NCBI GenBank assembly: GCA_023052935.1
Contig: CM041297.1
Span: forward strand, 52,743,917 to 52,807,916
Source: Piezodorus guildinii
Lineage: Eukaryota > Arthropoda > Insecta > Hemiptera > Pentatomidae
Direction: 5' to 3'
Length of the DNA stretch: 64,000 nucleotides
Part shown: positions 22,795-33,349 of the stretch, in pieces
Layout of the letters: every line of letters begins with the position of its first letter
Position numbering within the stretch: the first letter of the stretch is position 1
Made by a program: the position numbers and the translations under genes
The notes under the pieces: model-generated
What the model saw: the letters and a program-made list of their open reading frames with translations, nothing else
What the model was told of the DNA's origin: nothing
Databases searched by the model: none

Positions 22795-22948
22795 AAAAAT
22801 AGTTTGTTTTTCGAATGTCAGGAGTACGCACCACTGGGTACTATCTCCCTCATGCCAACCCATGCTATGTTTATCAAATAGAACTCATTTGCTGATTGTA
22901 ACATATACAGGTGCAAATAAAAATATTAAGTTAAAAAAAAAAATAAAT

Positions 22949-22963
22949 AAATAATAATTTTTG
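22949..22963 (+). repeat. Right target-site duplication of Jockey copy B
   Basis: AAATAATAATTTTTG, identical to 18674-18688, directly after the A-rich tail. Confidence 0.9.
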
Positions 22964-22991
22964 CAATATTCAATAAAACATTTGGATAAAA

Positions 22992-23044
22992 TTCTTCTTC
23001 TTGTGGTGCCTATCCATCACGGATGTTGGCGATCAACATGACAT
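22992..23044 (-). repeat. Short tail fragment of another non-LTR element
   Basis: On the minus strand CATGTTGATCGCCAACATCC, then GTGATGGATAGGCACCACAAGAAGAAGAA, reads IANIRDG followed by a stop and APQEEE. From memory, phrases of this kind are common at the 3' end of endonuclease/reverse-transcriptase repeats in insects. It is too short for a firm family call. Confidence 0.4.
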
Positions 23045-23059
23045 TGCGTACTTTAATAA

Positions 23060-23490
23060 CTTATCATACTATATTATGATAAGAATGATAGCGTATACTA
23101 AGCATAATGACTTAGCGTACTATATTATGATAAGAATGATAGCGTATACTAAGCATAATGACTTAGCGTACTATATTATGATAAGAATGATAGCGTATAC
23201 TAACTATGATAGTAGTATAAAAACTTAGCGTTCTATATTATGATAAGAATGATAGCGTATACTAACTATGATAGTAGTATAAAAACTTAGCGTACTATAT
23301 TATGATAAGAATGATAGCGTATACTAACTATGACAGTAGTATAAAAACTTAGCGTACTATATTATGATAAGAATGATAGCGTATATTAACTATGATAGTA
23401 GTATAAAAACTTAGCGTACTATATTATGATAAGAATGATAGCGTATACTAACTATGATAGTAGTATAAAAACTTAGCGTACTATATTAAA
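23060..23490 (+). repeat. Tandem array with 51-bp and 62-bp units
   Basis: Units start with CTTAGCGTACTATATTATGA (first one CTTATCATACTATATTATGA). Starts at 23060, 23111, 23162, 23224, 23286, 23348, 23410 and 23472 give two periods of 51 bp, then five of 62 bp. The 62-bp units replace AAGCATAATGA with AACTATGATAGTAGTATAAAAA. The first unit contains the perfect palindrome arms TTATCATA/TATGATAA. The array ends by a return to ATTAAATTATCATAG. Confidence 0.97.
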
Positions 23491-23689
23491 TTATCATAGA
23501 TCAAAGCTCATGGAAAGTGAAAAAAATACGAATTCTAGTAACTGCTGCACGATAGAGGCCTACTGTTGTATGAAAACATTTACGCAAGTTCTTCAACAAT
23601 GATATCCTTCGTCTAGCTAGTATCTTCCAGCCCTCACACTTGAACTCAAGAATCAGCTGTAACCAGTCATACCTCTGGCTGATTCTCAT

Positions 23690-23938
23690 TTTTTTTCTGG
23701 TGGTGCGATAGGCCTTGTGTGATCTTACGTTTTCCAATGAAAGTTTGTAGAGTAGGGTCGTCACTCCCCACATCTATTTTTGTGAATGTCCACCAGTTGA
23801 CTGACGGGTCTCAAATACCCGAGGGAGAGACTGTGAGTGAATCCACACAACCAAATGATTGAAATAGACCCTCGAAGGACTGGGATTCGAACTCACAACC
23901 TTTGGAGTGAGAGACTAGAGCGCTATCGACCCGGGCTT
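23690..23938 (-). mobile_element. SINE family B, minus strand
   Basis: On the minus strand the copy has AGCGCTCTAGTCTCTCACTC, a B box in GTGAGTTCGAATCCCAGTCC, then GGGTATTTGAGACCCGTCAG and GGGGAGTGACGACCCTACTC, as in the other B copies. Its tail CGCACCACCAGAAAAAAAA ends near 23690. The first bases of the tRNA-like head are degraded. The overlapping open frame 23501-23773 is not a gene. Confidence 0.85.
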
Positions 23939-24109
23939 TTTCCCATTAGGTGTCTGATAAGGTGTAGGTTTGGCTTTGATTGAATTAGTAGGACAGGGCA
24001 TAAATGTTCATATTTTAAATTTTCTTATTCCAAAGTAGCTTTAATTTTGTAATTATGTGGTGTGTATGTATTGCAGATTATAATAAAAAATTAACAAGGG
24101 TCTTGAACT

Positions 24110-24335
24110 CAGTACATATAGAGATTCGTACTATTTCTAGACTAACGGCCGAGCAATGAGGTGATTAGGCCTTGATGTTGTTTTCCCCAAATTTGGGCAC
24201 CTACTTTAAAGAGGCTGGGTCTGCCTCAGGGGGATCTCCATACCCTAAGGTCGCCCCTGTATTATGAATTACCAGAATAAATAATATTGAACAGTAGATT
24301 AGTGCTCTACCTACTAGACCAATAATACCTACTTT
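24110..24335 (-). mobile_element. SINE family C, minus strand, damaged head
   Basis: ACTCAGTACATATAGAGATTCGTAC, GCCGAGCAATGAGGTGATTAG, CCTACTTTAAAGAGGCTGGG, TCTGCCTCAGGGGGATCTCC and GTGCTCTACCTACTAGACCA match the copy at 39484-39755 in order. The B-box region is partly lost. Confidence 0.85.
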
Positions 24336-25225
24336 TTAAGCTTTTACAAGGATAAAGTACTGTTAAAAGTGTATTTAAACAATTATATAAAAGCTTGAAA
24401 ATAAAAATAATAATTTTAACTCTTCATAGCGTCTTCTATTATCGGCATAAGTCGTTTGATCTGATAATTATAAATAAAAGAGTGAGTCATCTTGGGAAGG
24501 AGACAGTTATTTTTATTTATTTATATTTTGCAGTTATGTGTAGTAAGTAAGTGAGACAACCTTGTATAGTAATTGTCTAACTCTTCAGAGACAAAGCTGG
24601 GAACGCAGAGACAAGAGGGAATCCTAGATGAACTAGGAACTAGAAAAAAGAACCTATTCCATTGTTCATCGTGACGGGGAGAGTGGCAATGGTCAGAGAT
24701 CTACGTGTGAACAGATAGCAGGTGTCGAAGCACGTGTGGGAGAGGTAGTTATTCTAATTGGCTACAAGGTAATGAGAAACAATCCCACACATGAGAATTC
24801 CACTATCTTGCCCTTCATCTAGGAAGTGTGTGTTGGTGAGGTGAGGTTAGTCATGTTGACGCACCAGCAACATATCCACCAATAACAGCCAAACAAACAT
24901 GTCTACATTCAAGTATATCTACCATTACACCAAATAATCCCAATTAGATGCTAATTTCAGAAGAAAATCAACAAATAAAGCAGAATGATACGTTTATTTA
25001 TTTATTAAACTTTCATTTTCATGGATACATTCAGCAGCAAATATTATTCGGAATGATTATCCTTTCAAAGATGTAAAAAGCTAATCTAAAAGTTCCTCTC
25101 CTTCCACCCCAAAAAAATTAATATCAATTGAATAAGATTTGACAATTTTAAAATATATTAATTTTAATTTCATTGAATAATGAAACATGACATAATAACT
25201 ATTCATTTAGCTCATTTTAATTAAA
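24336..25225. other. Intergenic DNA, partly GC-richer (24560-24900)
   Basis: No supported open frame. The middle part has sites such as GCACGTGTGG and CTAATTGGCTAC and no repeat family seen elsewhere, so it may be regulatory; unproven. Confidence 0.35.
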
Positions 25226-26115
25226 AAAATCTGGTGCGGGCAACACACGACTTTCACTACCTCCGTTTTTAGAATCAATTAAAGAATTTTCAAATACAGC
25301 TAGAGATAAAAATGAGTGAAACCATAAAAGAATTAGTTAAATGGATATTCTATAGAAACGTGTGTTCATTAAAAAATCAATTATATTATTATCTAAAATA
25401 ATCAGTTAGTTTTATGTTTATTTCATCACTCTCTATTAATTTTAAAAGCTTGTGTATGAGATAATATTTTTTCTAAAATCTTTAGCTTTCCAACGGTATA
25501 TCATAATGTATATTACTGCTCTTAAGTTCAAAAACGAAAAATTGCATAAAAAATATTTTTTCTGTTTTCTCCTTTAGTTGGGTATCGAATTTATTCAATT
25601 TATATATTTACCTGTTTTTCATCAGTGTTAACAAGATAATATAGTCATTTTTATTGAATTACAAAATAAAGTACTTGAGAGAAATTTAAAATATCGGCAT
25701 TTAAGCCTGTCAAAACCTTTTAATCAGAATAAAACCTAATGATATCAAAGCCCATTAAATTTTACATCGATAAAGCGAGTTTAATCAAAATCGTCGGAAC
25801 TGTTTTTAAGAAAATCGAAAAAAGGTGCTAAATATGGTATAAAGTCCTCTTTGGTAAGCTCATTTGATGAAAAAAGTTTTGTCACGTCTCGGGCGTATAG
25901 TTGTCTTAAATATGAAATTTCAGTTTCATAGGACTTACCGTTTCCGCCCGGGAGTTACCACACACACACACACACAGACCTTTTTGCGGGACTTGGTTAT
26001 TATGGGACTCAGGGACCCCTATAAATGTGTATTTCCGTTTTGAAAACTGGAATTCGAAAATTTTCACGATCGCAATACTTCCCCTTACTATATATAGTAA
26101 GTGAAGAAAAAAAAC
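25226..26115 (+). mobile_element. Interspersed repeat family D, most complete copy
   Basis: Starts TCTGGTGCGGGCAACACACG after an A run and ends with CCCTTACTATATATAGTAAG, a palindrome, then TGAAG. Across copies the 5' end holds ACTTTCACTTACC and the 3' end GGTAAGTGAAAGT, which are inverted relative to each other. Inside are GCTTTCCAACGGTATATCAT, ATATCGGCATTTAAGCC, TTTTACATCGATAAAGCG, GAAATTTCAGTTTCATAGGA, a CA run (25957-25975) and ATCGCAATACTTCCC. No coding capacity. It looks like a non-autonomous DNA element of about 0.9 kb, class unknown. Confidence 0.75.
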
Positions 26116-26554
26116 GCCAACAAAGAAAACTTATATTTAACAAAATAATTCTAAAAAATCGATCCAACATCAATTATAATTAGAAGCTTCTGGAACATTC
26201 CGTATATTCAGCGTATGAGACTTTATTTAATAATGGTAAATAACACTTTTTCACGCTACAATGTGGCTTGGTTCACACAAGAGCCTATAGTTAAACTTCA
26301 TGTCAGAAAATCGTACTGACCAGTCGATATAATTATATATTTCTCCGTACACTGGATTTCAATGCGTACATTTGCCTTTTGCTCCTTTAATAATTTATTG
26401 CAAAACTTCTCACTGAAACGGAATAATGGTGTTCTTAACTTTCTCTGCATAGTCAGTATATATTTTTTTTCTGAATGAATAAAAAATTCACCTTAGCTCT
26501 CAGCAATTTAATTGTAGAAATACATATTTTTATTTTTATTATTTTTTTTTTCAG

Positions 26555-26788
26555 TGCTGCGACAGACCGTTTCTGGGAGATTACACTCTTCCAATGCAAT
26601 ATGTAGGGTGGGGGTCATCACTCCCTACGCCTAAATTTTGCGAGTGGCCACCATTTGGCTGACGTGTCTCACATACCCTGGGGAGTGGATGTGAGTGAAC
26701 CCAAATTGTGAAAGCCCCGCCGGACTGGGATTCGAACTCACAACTTTAGCATGAGAGACTAGCGCGCCACTCAGCCATGGGCTCCCCA
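26555..26788 (-). mobile_element. SINE family B, minus strand
   Basis: On the minus strand it starts GGGGAGCCCATGGCTGAGTG, then GCGCGCTAGTCTCTCATGCT, the B box GTTGTGAGTTCGAATCCCAG and CCGGCGGGGCT. The body has GAGACACGTCAGCCAAATGG and GGGAGTGATGACCCCCACCC. The plus-strand T run at 26543-26553 is its poly(A) tail. Confidence 0.9.
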
Positions 26789-26894
26789 TATTGTTATTTT
26801 AAGATTATTAATAAAGAAATAATTCAAATTTAAAATTTATTTGTTTACATTAACACATTACAAGTCATCAGCATTGATTAATTTTATACGAGTC

Positions 26895-27064
26895 GTTTTT
26901 TTATCGTTTATACATTTAGCGTTACCTTCATGCTACAGTGGGAGTTCTAATTTTTTTTTTTTTTCTATACAGGTATATAGGATAGATAGAGTACTTGACA
27001 TAGCCCAGGCTCGGGACTACTATTGTACGTCCCCTCAAAAGGACGAATAAACAAGGATTTTGTT
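26895..27064 (-). mobile_element. SINE family A, minus strand, truncated and internally deleted
   Basis: TAGAACTCCCACTGTAGCAT, GCCTGGGCTATGTCAAGTAC and GTCCTTTTGAGGGGACGTAC on the minus strand match the downstream body of SINE A. The tRNA-like head and the usual GATTAGCC segment are lost. Confidence 0.7.
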
Positions 27065-27065
27065 G

Positions 27066-27479
27066 TCGGTTGCTTTAGAGTATTAAAAATTGTTATTACT
27101 TAAATACATTCTTCTGCTGAAGATTCTTCTGCATTCTTCCTACGTATTTAGAAAAAACTAAGAGGAGGTTTTCCTGATGAAGGAAAGTCAAAAAATAATT
27201 TGTCCAATTGTAGTTTTAAATATCTCTTGTACGAAAGGTATTCCGAAATTTTTAATTGTAAATTTTATTAGTAATTTAAACAGCAAGGACACTAATCAAG
27301 CAAGTTTAAAAATATCAAGTATTTATTTACATGCTGATGTTTTGACCAAAATATTTGAGCCATTATCAAGACATTATACATGTAAGAAGAAGAAAATATG
27401 GTGCTCTTCTTTATAACAGCCATCTACCAAGGCAATTATCTTTAAAGGGAGTGGTCATATTTCTTAATTCAATAAATTT
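27066..27479. other. AT-rich intergenic DNA
   Basis: The 79-residue open frame at 27177-27416 has no recognisable domain or codon preference; nothing else seen. Confidence 0.4.
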
Positions 27480-27741
27480 TTTTAACTGATTGTAGGATGT
27501 CGTTTTTCCTCCTCGGAAATCCATTTTTTGCCATTTTTCTATCCAAGCAGCTAGACTAAGTTCGTCTGCATCTAAAAGAATCGGCCGCGGCCCAAACGAT
27601 GATATTACAAATTTGTGCTTAATCTGAAGTGCAAAGTTGCCCGAGGAACTCCAAATATTTTAGATGCTGATTTAATAGAGTAGCTATCATCATCAAGGCA
27701 TCTTCTAAATAATTCTGTCTATAACTGGGCTTCTCAGGCAT
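27480..27741 (-). pseudogene. Pogo/Tigger-like transposase N-terminus with psq-type HTH, frameshifted relic
   Basis: From an ATG at 27741-27739 the minus strand reads MPEKPSYRQNYLEDAL. After a shift it continues DDDSYSIKSASKIFGVPRAT, then LHFRLSTN. After a further shift it reads FGPRPILLDADELSLAAW, then IEKWQKMDFRGGKTTSYNQ. The pattern LEDAL...SIKSASKIFGVPRATLHFRL is the first helix-turn-helix of pogo/Tigger and CENP-B/Jerky-related proteins. FGPRP.LL..DE..LA.WI is the hinge that follows it in these families. Two frameshifts and a stop after STNL exclude a working protein. No DDE domain, second HTH or terminal repeats were found nearby. Confidence 0.65.
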
Positions 27742-27789
27742 ACTTAGCACCCTTACACACACAAAAAAAATACTAGTAGGAAATGACAG

Positions 27790-27850
27790 TGTCAATAACT
27801 AGTGATTGAGCCCCAAAACTAGTAATTGACACCTCTGTCAATAACTAGTT
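27790..27850 (+). repeat. Threefold repeat of TGTCAATAACTAGT around an inverted motif
   Basis: TGTCAATAACTAGT, then its near-reverse-complement ACTAGTAATTGACA, then TGTCAATAACTAGT again. A related GTGTCAATAACTG...TGTCAATAAATTACTG lies at 28555-28605. The pair may mark the ends of a small element of about 0.8 kb. Confidence 0.5.
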
Positions 27851-28227
27851 ACACTTGAATTAAACTTTAAAAAAACATTACAGATTTATCAGTAAGATTA
27901 AACTATCAAAATTAAAACAGAGCCATCAATTTATAAAAAAAAAGAAAATTTATTTATTGACATGGGAAGTCTATAACAAAATAGATTGGAAAAAATGACC
28001 AGTCATTGTCTCCCCTATATAATTAATATTTAATTAAATTGATTATTTTAATTTAAAATCACTCCAGTCACTTCAATTATAGATTAGCAAACAAAATAAA
28101 TTACTTACTTTTATCGCAGATATTGTAGGAAGAAAGTAGGAACAAAAAAAAAAAAATATTAATGAAAATCCTTATGGAAATCAGAAGGTTGTAGCCCTTA
28201 AATGGTTATCAACTGAAGCCACGGAGG

Positions 28228-28391
28228 CCTAGCAACCACAGAGGACATAATTTGAAACCAAATAATTACGAGTTCGAGTCTCGGTTCTTGGGGGATTTTA
28301 TCTCACCTTTTTCCCCCGCCCTCACGCCCTGGCACGAGAAACCCCGTATAGCCTTCAATAGGCGAGGTAGGGGTGAACAAAAAAGAAATTA
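28228..28391 (+). mobile_element. SINE family F (tRNA-like, 164 bp) with 12-bp target duplication
   Basis: AAGCCACGGAGG occurs at 28216-28227 and 28392-28403. The insert carries a B box in TACGAGTTCGAGTCTCGGTT and a short body GGCGAGGTAGGGGTGAAC ending in an A-rich tail AAAAAAGAAATTA. The head is weakly tRNA-like (CCTAGCAACCACAGAGGACA). It is not one of families A, B or C. Confidence 0.8.
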
Positions 28392-28403
28392 AAGCCACGG
28401 AGG

Positions 28404-29757
28404 TATTAATTTTGATACGTTTCCTGTTGTTAGTTTGCTAAGCAATTACGTCATTGATGACTTAGAGGTCCCTTAAAACATTAGTTAAATGTATATGTAT
28501 ATCTTGAAATAAAATTCGAACTTGTTTACTTATTACTTAAAGTTAAAGTTTGGGGTGTCAATAACTGTACTGATTGTCAATAAATTACTGTTAAAAAGTG
28601 TCAATATTTAAAAAATTGATTGATTATAATAAATAAATATTTTAATTTATAAATTGTTAATAATAAAATTTTATAAAATTATAATCTATGAATATGATCT
28701 ACGATTTTTAGCCAAAACGTTTGGTATTTTTAATTAAAACTGTATAATACAATAGTATTATAGCATCCGATTTAATATTGAATTCTTGACCTCTCCTTTG
28801 AACTATCAACACATTATTAGGTATATTTAGTTATTATTTTTATTGAATTTTATTATATTAATTGTACTTGTATATAAAGTAAAGTGAAACTAATAGATGA
28901 ATTTCTAAGAAAAAATTAATAACATTATTTTTACTTTTCATTCTAATTTCATATATGTTAATTTACTTTCTTTACACGTCTTTTTCATTTATTTATCAAG
29001 GATTTATTTTAAGCTGAGAAGAGCATATGTGTTTAGGGCGAAACGATGGCATGGTTTAAAAATTTTACGATTCGTTCCTCTTACAAGTTATAATCCTGGC
29101 AGACTATATCGTTAATCATTTTCCACCTCTTTACCATTAAGAACTGAAACACCCTGGATGTTAAACCCTTCCGAGCCTGCAATTACGATATAACGACGCA
29201 AAATAACAATATAATGGACGACTTAAAGATGTACAGTTCTCAGAATGGACTTCACACGAGTAAATAATTCAGGACAAAAATATCATGGCCGTACAGAACG
29301 TTATTAGGACCCCAAATGACGTTTTTGAATGAGATATTAGAAAGTTATTTTGTGGCTTGCCAGAGTTTATTTTTTATTCCCCGTCCTTAGGAGACGTTTA
29401 ACTTAAATAGGGAAAATTGCACCAATTTCAGTGCCAGGTTGTTATATTAAGGATCACTGTCTTCGCGATTTATTACTTTTTTTTTTTATTGCAGCACTTA
29501 TTTTCACATTGAAAGGACTAATAAGAAGAATTTTTAGAACTGTGAATTATACTTGTTGGTATATCATAATATGACGATACTGCCGTGTTAGAAATTTAAT
29601 GTTGAATATTTAATGTTATATAACATTTTCCGATAGGACCTAACTTTTAGGAGCTGTATTGTTTATATAATTTAGGACGAAATGTCAGATAATGAATATA
29701 ATAAGTCTTCTTTTTAGTGTTTATTTGATAACCGAATCCCTAACCAATCTCTCCAAA

Positions 29758-29762
<5 letters not shown>
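28404..29762. other. AT-rich intergenic DNA
   Basis: No supported gene. 29080-29450 is somewhat GC-richer and single-copy looking, with no coding signal. Around 29600-29650 a fragment resembles the repeat at 4575-4932. Confidence 0.4.

Positions 29763-29795
<33 letters not shown>
29763..29795. repeat. (TA)n microsatellite
   Basis: A TA run preceded by a poly-A tract. Confidence 0.95.
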
Positions 29796-29798
<3 letters not shown>

Positions 29799-30446
29799 AT
29801 TTATTTCTTGCATGAAAATTTAATTAAGTTTAGTGTTCTTCCAAATAGGTTGTATACGCTAAGCTATCCATGCAAGACTAGTACTTCCAAATAATAACTC
29901 GAATTCAGGGTGGGTTGTTTAAGAAAATTAATGGACTGTATAGATTTAAAAAAAGTAAATTAAATGAAAGTGAGCGATGAATAACAATGCATTTATTAAC
30001 CTAAAAATACATATAAACATCATAAGAAACAAAAGTAACCTAATAAAACTAATATAAGAAATAAAATTAACCTAATGGAATACTTAAACATATGTAAAAA
30101 ATATAGGAATCAAAATTAACCAAATTATAAAGATTTATGAAATGATAATTAAGAAATTAAATGTTCCAATAAAGCTTATAGATAGGCTATATTCACGTAA
30201 ACGAAGTCCAATTGATCGATGAGAATTAAAGAAACTGACCGCAGGGCAGCTCTTCCAAGTTCCAAGGGGAATGATGACAAGATGAAGAACGCAACTACTG
30301 AATAAACACTTTTGCAAACGTTCAGAGTTCGTTTCAGATCAGATTTGGTTAAGGAGATACACGGCACAGCTTCACAGTTCAAACGCTACCCAAATACTTG
30401 ACTACTCAGTCAGTCATAAAACAATTGAATTGCGAATTTTTTTTTT
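29796..30446. other. AT-rich intergenic DNA
   Basis: Two overlapping minus-strand open frames (30135-30317 and 30176-30382) show no recognisable domain. A series of similar AAAATTAACCTAAT and AAAGTAACCTAAT phrases at 30025-30080 suggests decayed short repeats. Confidence 0.4.
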
Positions 30447-30459
30447 CTATTTTATTTTT

Positions 30460-30743
30460 TAGGGGGGAGCCCGTGGCTGAGTGGCTAGCGCGCTAGTCTC
30501 TTATGCTACAGGTTCTGAGTTCGAATCCCAGTCCCGGCGGGACTTTTATAAGGATGTAAAAAGATGGAGATTCACTCACAATCTCTCCCCCGATAAGTGA
30601 GACCCGTAAGCCAAAGGGTGGCCACTCACAAAATTAGTCGTAGGGAGTGATGACCCTACACTAAAAACGTTGAGTGTAAACTCGCAGGAGTTCACACCGC
30701 GAGGCCCAGGGCCTACACGGCCTGTCGCGCCACTGAAACTAAA
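30460..30743 (+). mobile_element. SINE family B, plus strand, near full length
   Basis: The head GGGGGAGCCCGTGGCTGAGT, followed by GGCTAGCGCG, holds the A box, and CTGAGTTCGAATCCCAGTCC the B box. The body ends ACGGCCTGTCGCGCCACTGA. CTATTTTATTT at 30447-30457 and 30744-30754 is a possible 11-bp target duplication, though its AT-richness weakens it. The fold resembles a tRNA over the first ~75 bp; it is not a tRNA gene, because the same unit recurs with a conserved non-tRNA body. Confidence 0.9.
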
Positions 30744-30871
30744 CTATTTTATTTAAAAAAAAAAACTTTTAATTCTATTTAAAATAAGTATATTTTAAAA
30801 CAAATATAACATAAAGATAAAGGTAAATAAAAAAAATCAACGTGTTGTTTATATTCAATTAAATAAACAAA

Positions 30872-31680
30872 AAAAATCTGGTGCGAGCAACACACGACTT
30901 TTACTAACCTCCGTTATTAAAATCAATTTAAGAATGTTTAAATACCGTAAGAGATGAAATAAGTTTATAGAATTAATTAAATTATTTTTAATAGAAACAT
31001 GTGTTTTATTAAATAATCTATTATATTATGATATAAAACAATCAGTTAATTTTATCGCTTTTCATCACTCTCCATTTACAACTTTGTGTAGAAGATATTT
31101 TCTTTTTCTAAAATTTTTAGCTTTTCAACGGCATATTATACATATATATTATGGATCTTATTAAAAAAAAAAAAACATTATAAAATACTTTTGTACTTGT
31201 CTCTTTTAGTTAGCCATTCGTTTAACTTGAATATATAGCCATATTTTAGCAATGCTAACAAAATGAAATGGTTAATTTTTTCGAATGTACAAAATCGAAG
31301 ATATTTATTAGAAGAAAATTTAAACTATCGGCTTTGAAGCCATGTCGGAATATTTCAATGAGAATGAAATCTGCATTATATTAAAGCTCATTATATTTTA
31401 CATCGATGTAGCAAGTTTAACAAAAACCGTAAAAAAAGTGCATGGTAGCCATGCATGGTATAATGTAGCTTTTCTGGTTAGCTGATTTTGATAAAAAAAA
31501 GTTTCTGTAACATCTCAGACATAGGCACTGTTAAAATATGAAATTTCAGTTTCGTGCGACTTATCGTTTTTGTGCTAGACTTAGCACATAAACACACACT
31601 TTTAAAATTTTCACAACATTTTTTTTTAATACTTTTCCTTACTAAATATTTCATATATAGGCAAGTGAAAGTAAAAAACT
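30872..31680 (+). mobile_element. Interspersed repeat family D
   Basis: Starts TCTGGTGCGAGCAACACACG after an A run, with the ACTTTTACTAACCTCCG subterminal motif. It continues in the same order as 25226-26115 and ends CATATATAGGCAAGTGAAAG then TAAAAA, giving the inverted AGTGAAAGT motif at the 3' end. Confidence 0.78.
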
Positions 31681-32284
31681 TATCTGGCCATAACATACGG
31701 CGTGATCATAGGTTATGCATATTTGACACTGAACTGGTACGGGTATTATATTAGAAAGACAGATAACACCATCTTTGATTTTTTTTTTCTCCTTTTATTC
31801 CCTTTTAAGAGAGCGGTTGAACTTGACACTTTATATACATCATCTTTGATTAATAGAATAAACATATACTTCTGAATTACCGGCAAGATGAACCGTCATT
31901 GTCAGGCGGATTCTCAAAGAAAATTAGTTATATATTGAATTATATAATACCACGAAGCAATAATTTAATACCCGATAAATTCCAGCCGTCATGAAGATAG
32001 AACAGAGGGAGGAGCATATTGGCAATTAAACTGACGGGAAGTTGGAGAAGCCAAACTAGTTGTAATACATACCGTATACCTCTGCCTCGGAACTTGGAAA
32101 CAGTACCGCGGGGAATATTGAGGCTCCTTCCCTTAGCAGTCGGTCCTAGCTCCAGCTCTGTCTGCGTCTTCAAAGCAAAACTTTATTTCAATCCTCTAGG
32201 CCAATAGCGACTTACTGTTTCCCAAGGAAACCTTCCCAACTAGCAGGAACCGAAATGGTAGTTTTGGGGTTTCATCTTTGTTAC
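31681..32284. other. Intergenic DNA with a GC-richer stretch at 32010-32240
   Basis: 32010-32240 (ATACCTCTGCCTCGGAACTT, GTACCGCGGGGAATATTGAG, AGTCGGTCCTAGCTCCAGCT) is single-copy looking. Open frames on both strands here show no domain, so coding is not supported. Confidence 0.35.
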
Positions 32285-32965
32285 ATTCCTGATAAAACTT
32301 TATTTTTAATTGTTTTATTTAGGAATAATACAATCTGCCACAATCTTGGGCCATCAGTATCGGTGCAATAAGACGTCATTCATTCCATATGCACCATAAA
32401 TAAAAATAAAATAAAAAATTACAAAGAAGAATAAATAAAGATTTGAATAATAATAATCTTGGCCACATTCATACACATATACAATAATTACATACTACCC
32501 CTGAAAACTCTGAGTCAAAACCCGACGCCAATTAATGGGTGCCAGGAGATCCCAGCGCCTCTCAGTCAGTCGCGTGACCAGTCTATTAAGCCAGTGGAGA
32601 CTGAATGAGGGCGCTAGAGCTAGAGACTCTCAGGCTTAAGAGGAAAAGCTGGCCATTGCCAATGGCAAATGTACAAGAGATCTCTGGACCACTGCCGCTT
32701 CAACCTACGAGAAGGGTTATAGGAATGGTTGGAACTAGATAGGTATTGTGCCAAGGGATTAGTAAGGTGAATAAGCTTCTGTTAGAAGATTGAGAATTTG
32801 GACAAATGGGATATTCAGGTCATTGTGTAAAGTTTTGTTAGTGACATAAGTGGGACATCGACTATTGTTCTAAGGACTTTAGACTGAAAGGATTGGATAA
32901 GTTTGATATACGAAACTTTTGCTATTCCCCACAGTTCAGGTCCGTAGATCCAAATGACCTGATAA
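32285..32965 (-). mobile_element. 5'-truncated Jockey fragment related to copy A
   Basis: GGAGATCCCAGCGCCTCTCA, GACCAGTCTATTAAGCCAGT, GGACCACTGCCGCTTCAACC, GATATTCAGGTCATTGTGTA and CCCACAGTTCAGGTCCGTAG parallel the minus-strand 3' part of copy A (14150-14585). Only the last ~110 codons of ORF2 and the 3' UTR remain, with several frameshifts. Its 3' UTR shares a cATCTTGGGCCATCAGT-like phrase with the small insertion at 38151. Confidence 0.85.
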
Positions 32966-33349
32966 AATAAGCTCCAAAATATGGTAACGAAAAAATAGAG
33001 TCATAGAAACGCAACTCCGGAATTCCCTATTGTAAGGGCAGATACTAAGCATCAAGTGTAACAAAAAACTGCAATGATACAAAATGATCAATAGTCCGAT
33101 TATCAACGGTAAGGGAGGTATATACAAATTTACTGTTATTTAGAGTATTTTTCTGTTATCTATCGTTCAGAAAAACTCAAATATAACTACTTTATGTACA
33201 TATTCAGAAACCCAAGTGATACCGAAAGAAAGAAGAGAAAATACTCCATTAGGTTGAGAAATCAAACCTTCAAAATAAGAAAATAAAGGTCACACAGTGT
33301 CATGCTGAACATTTTAATATCTCCATTAATATTCGGACATTTCAATGAG

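Larger units (their letters stand above)
18689..22948 (+). mobile_element. Jockey-clade non-LTR retrotransposon, copy B (full length, 4.26 kb)
   Basis: Bounded by perfect 15-bp duplications (18674-18688, 22949-22963), which fixes both ends. Order: 5' leader with ATTGGATAAATAATTAAGAA, ORF1 18845-20104, ORF2 20094-22794, and a 3' UTR ending in an A-rich tail with TAAA steps. It is the same clade as copy A but a different family: ORF1 and ORF2 overlap by 11 bp here and abut in copy A, and the proteins are clearly diverged. Two in-frame stops in ORF1 and two frameshifts in ORF2 make it inactive. Confidence 0.95.

Noticed and set aside
23060..23490. Regular repeats with a palindrome, considered as a CRISPR array.
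   Set aside because: Units are contiguous with no variable spacers, and the window is clearly eukaryotic.
30460..30540. Sequence with tRNA-like A and B boxes that could be called a tRNA gene.
   Set aside because: The same head recurs several times with a conserved non-tRNA body and A tail, so it is the promoter region of SINE B. The same reasoning applies to the heads at 42882, 50969, 53065 and 39755.
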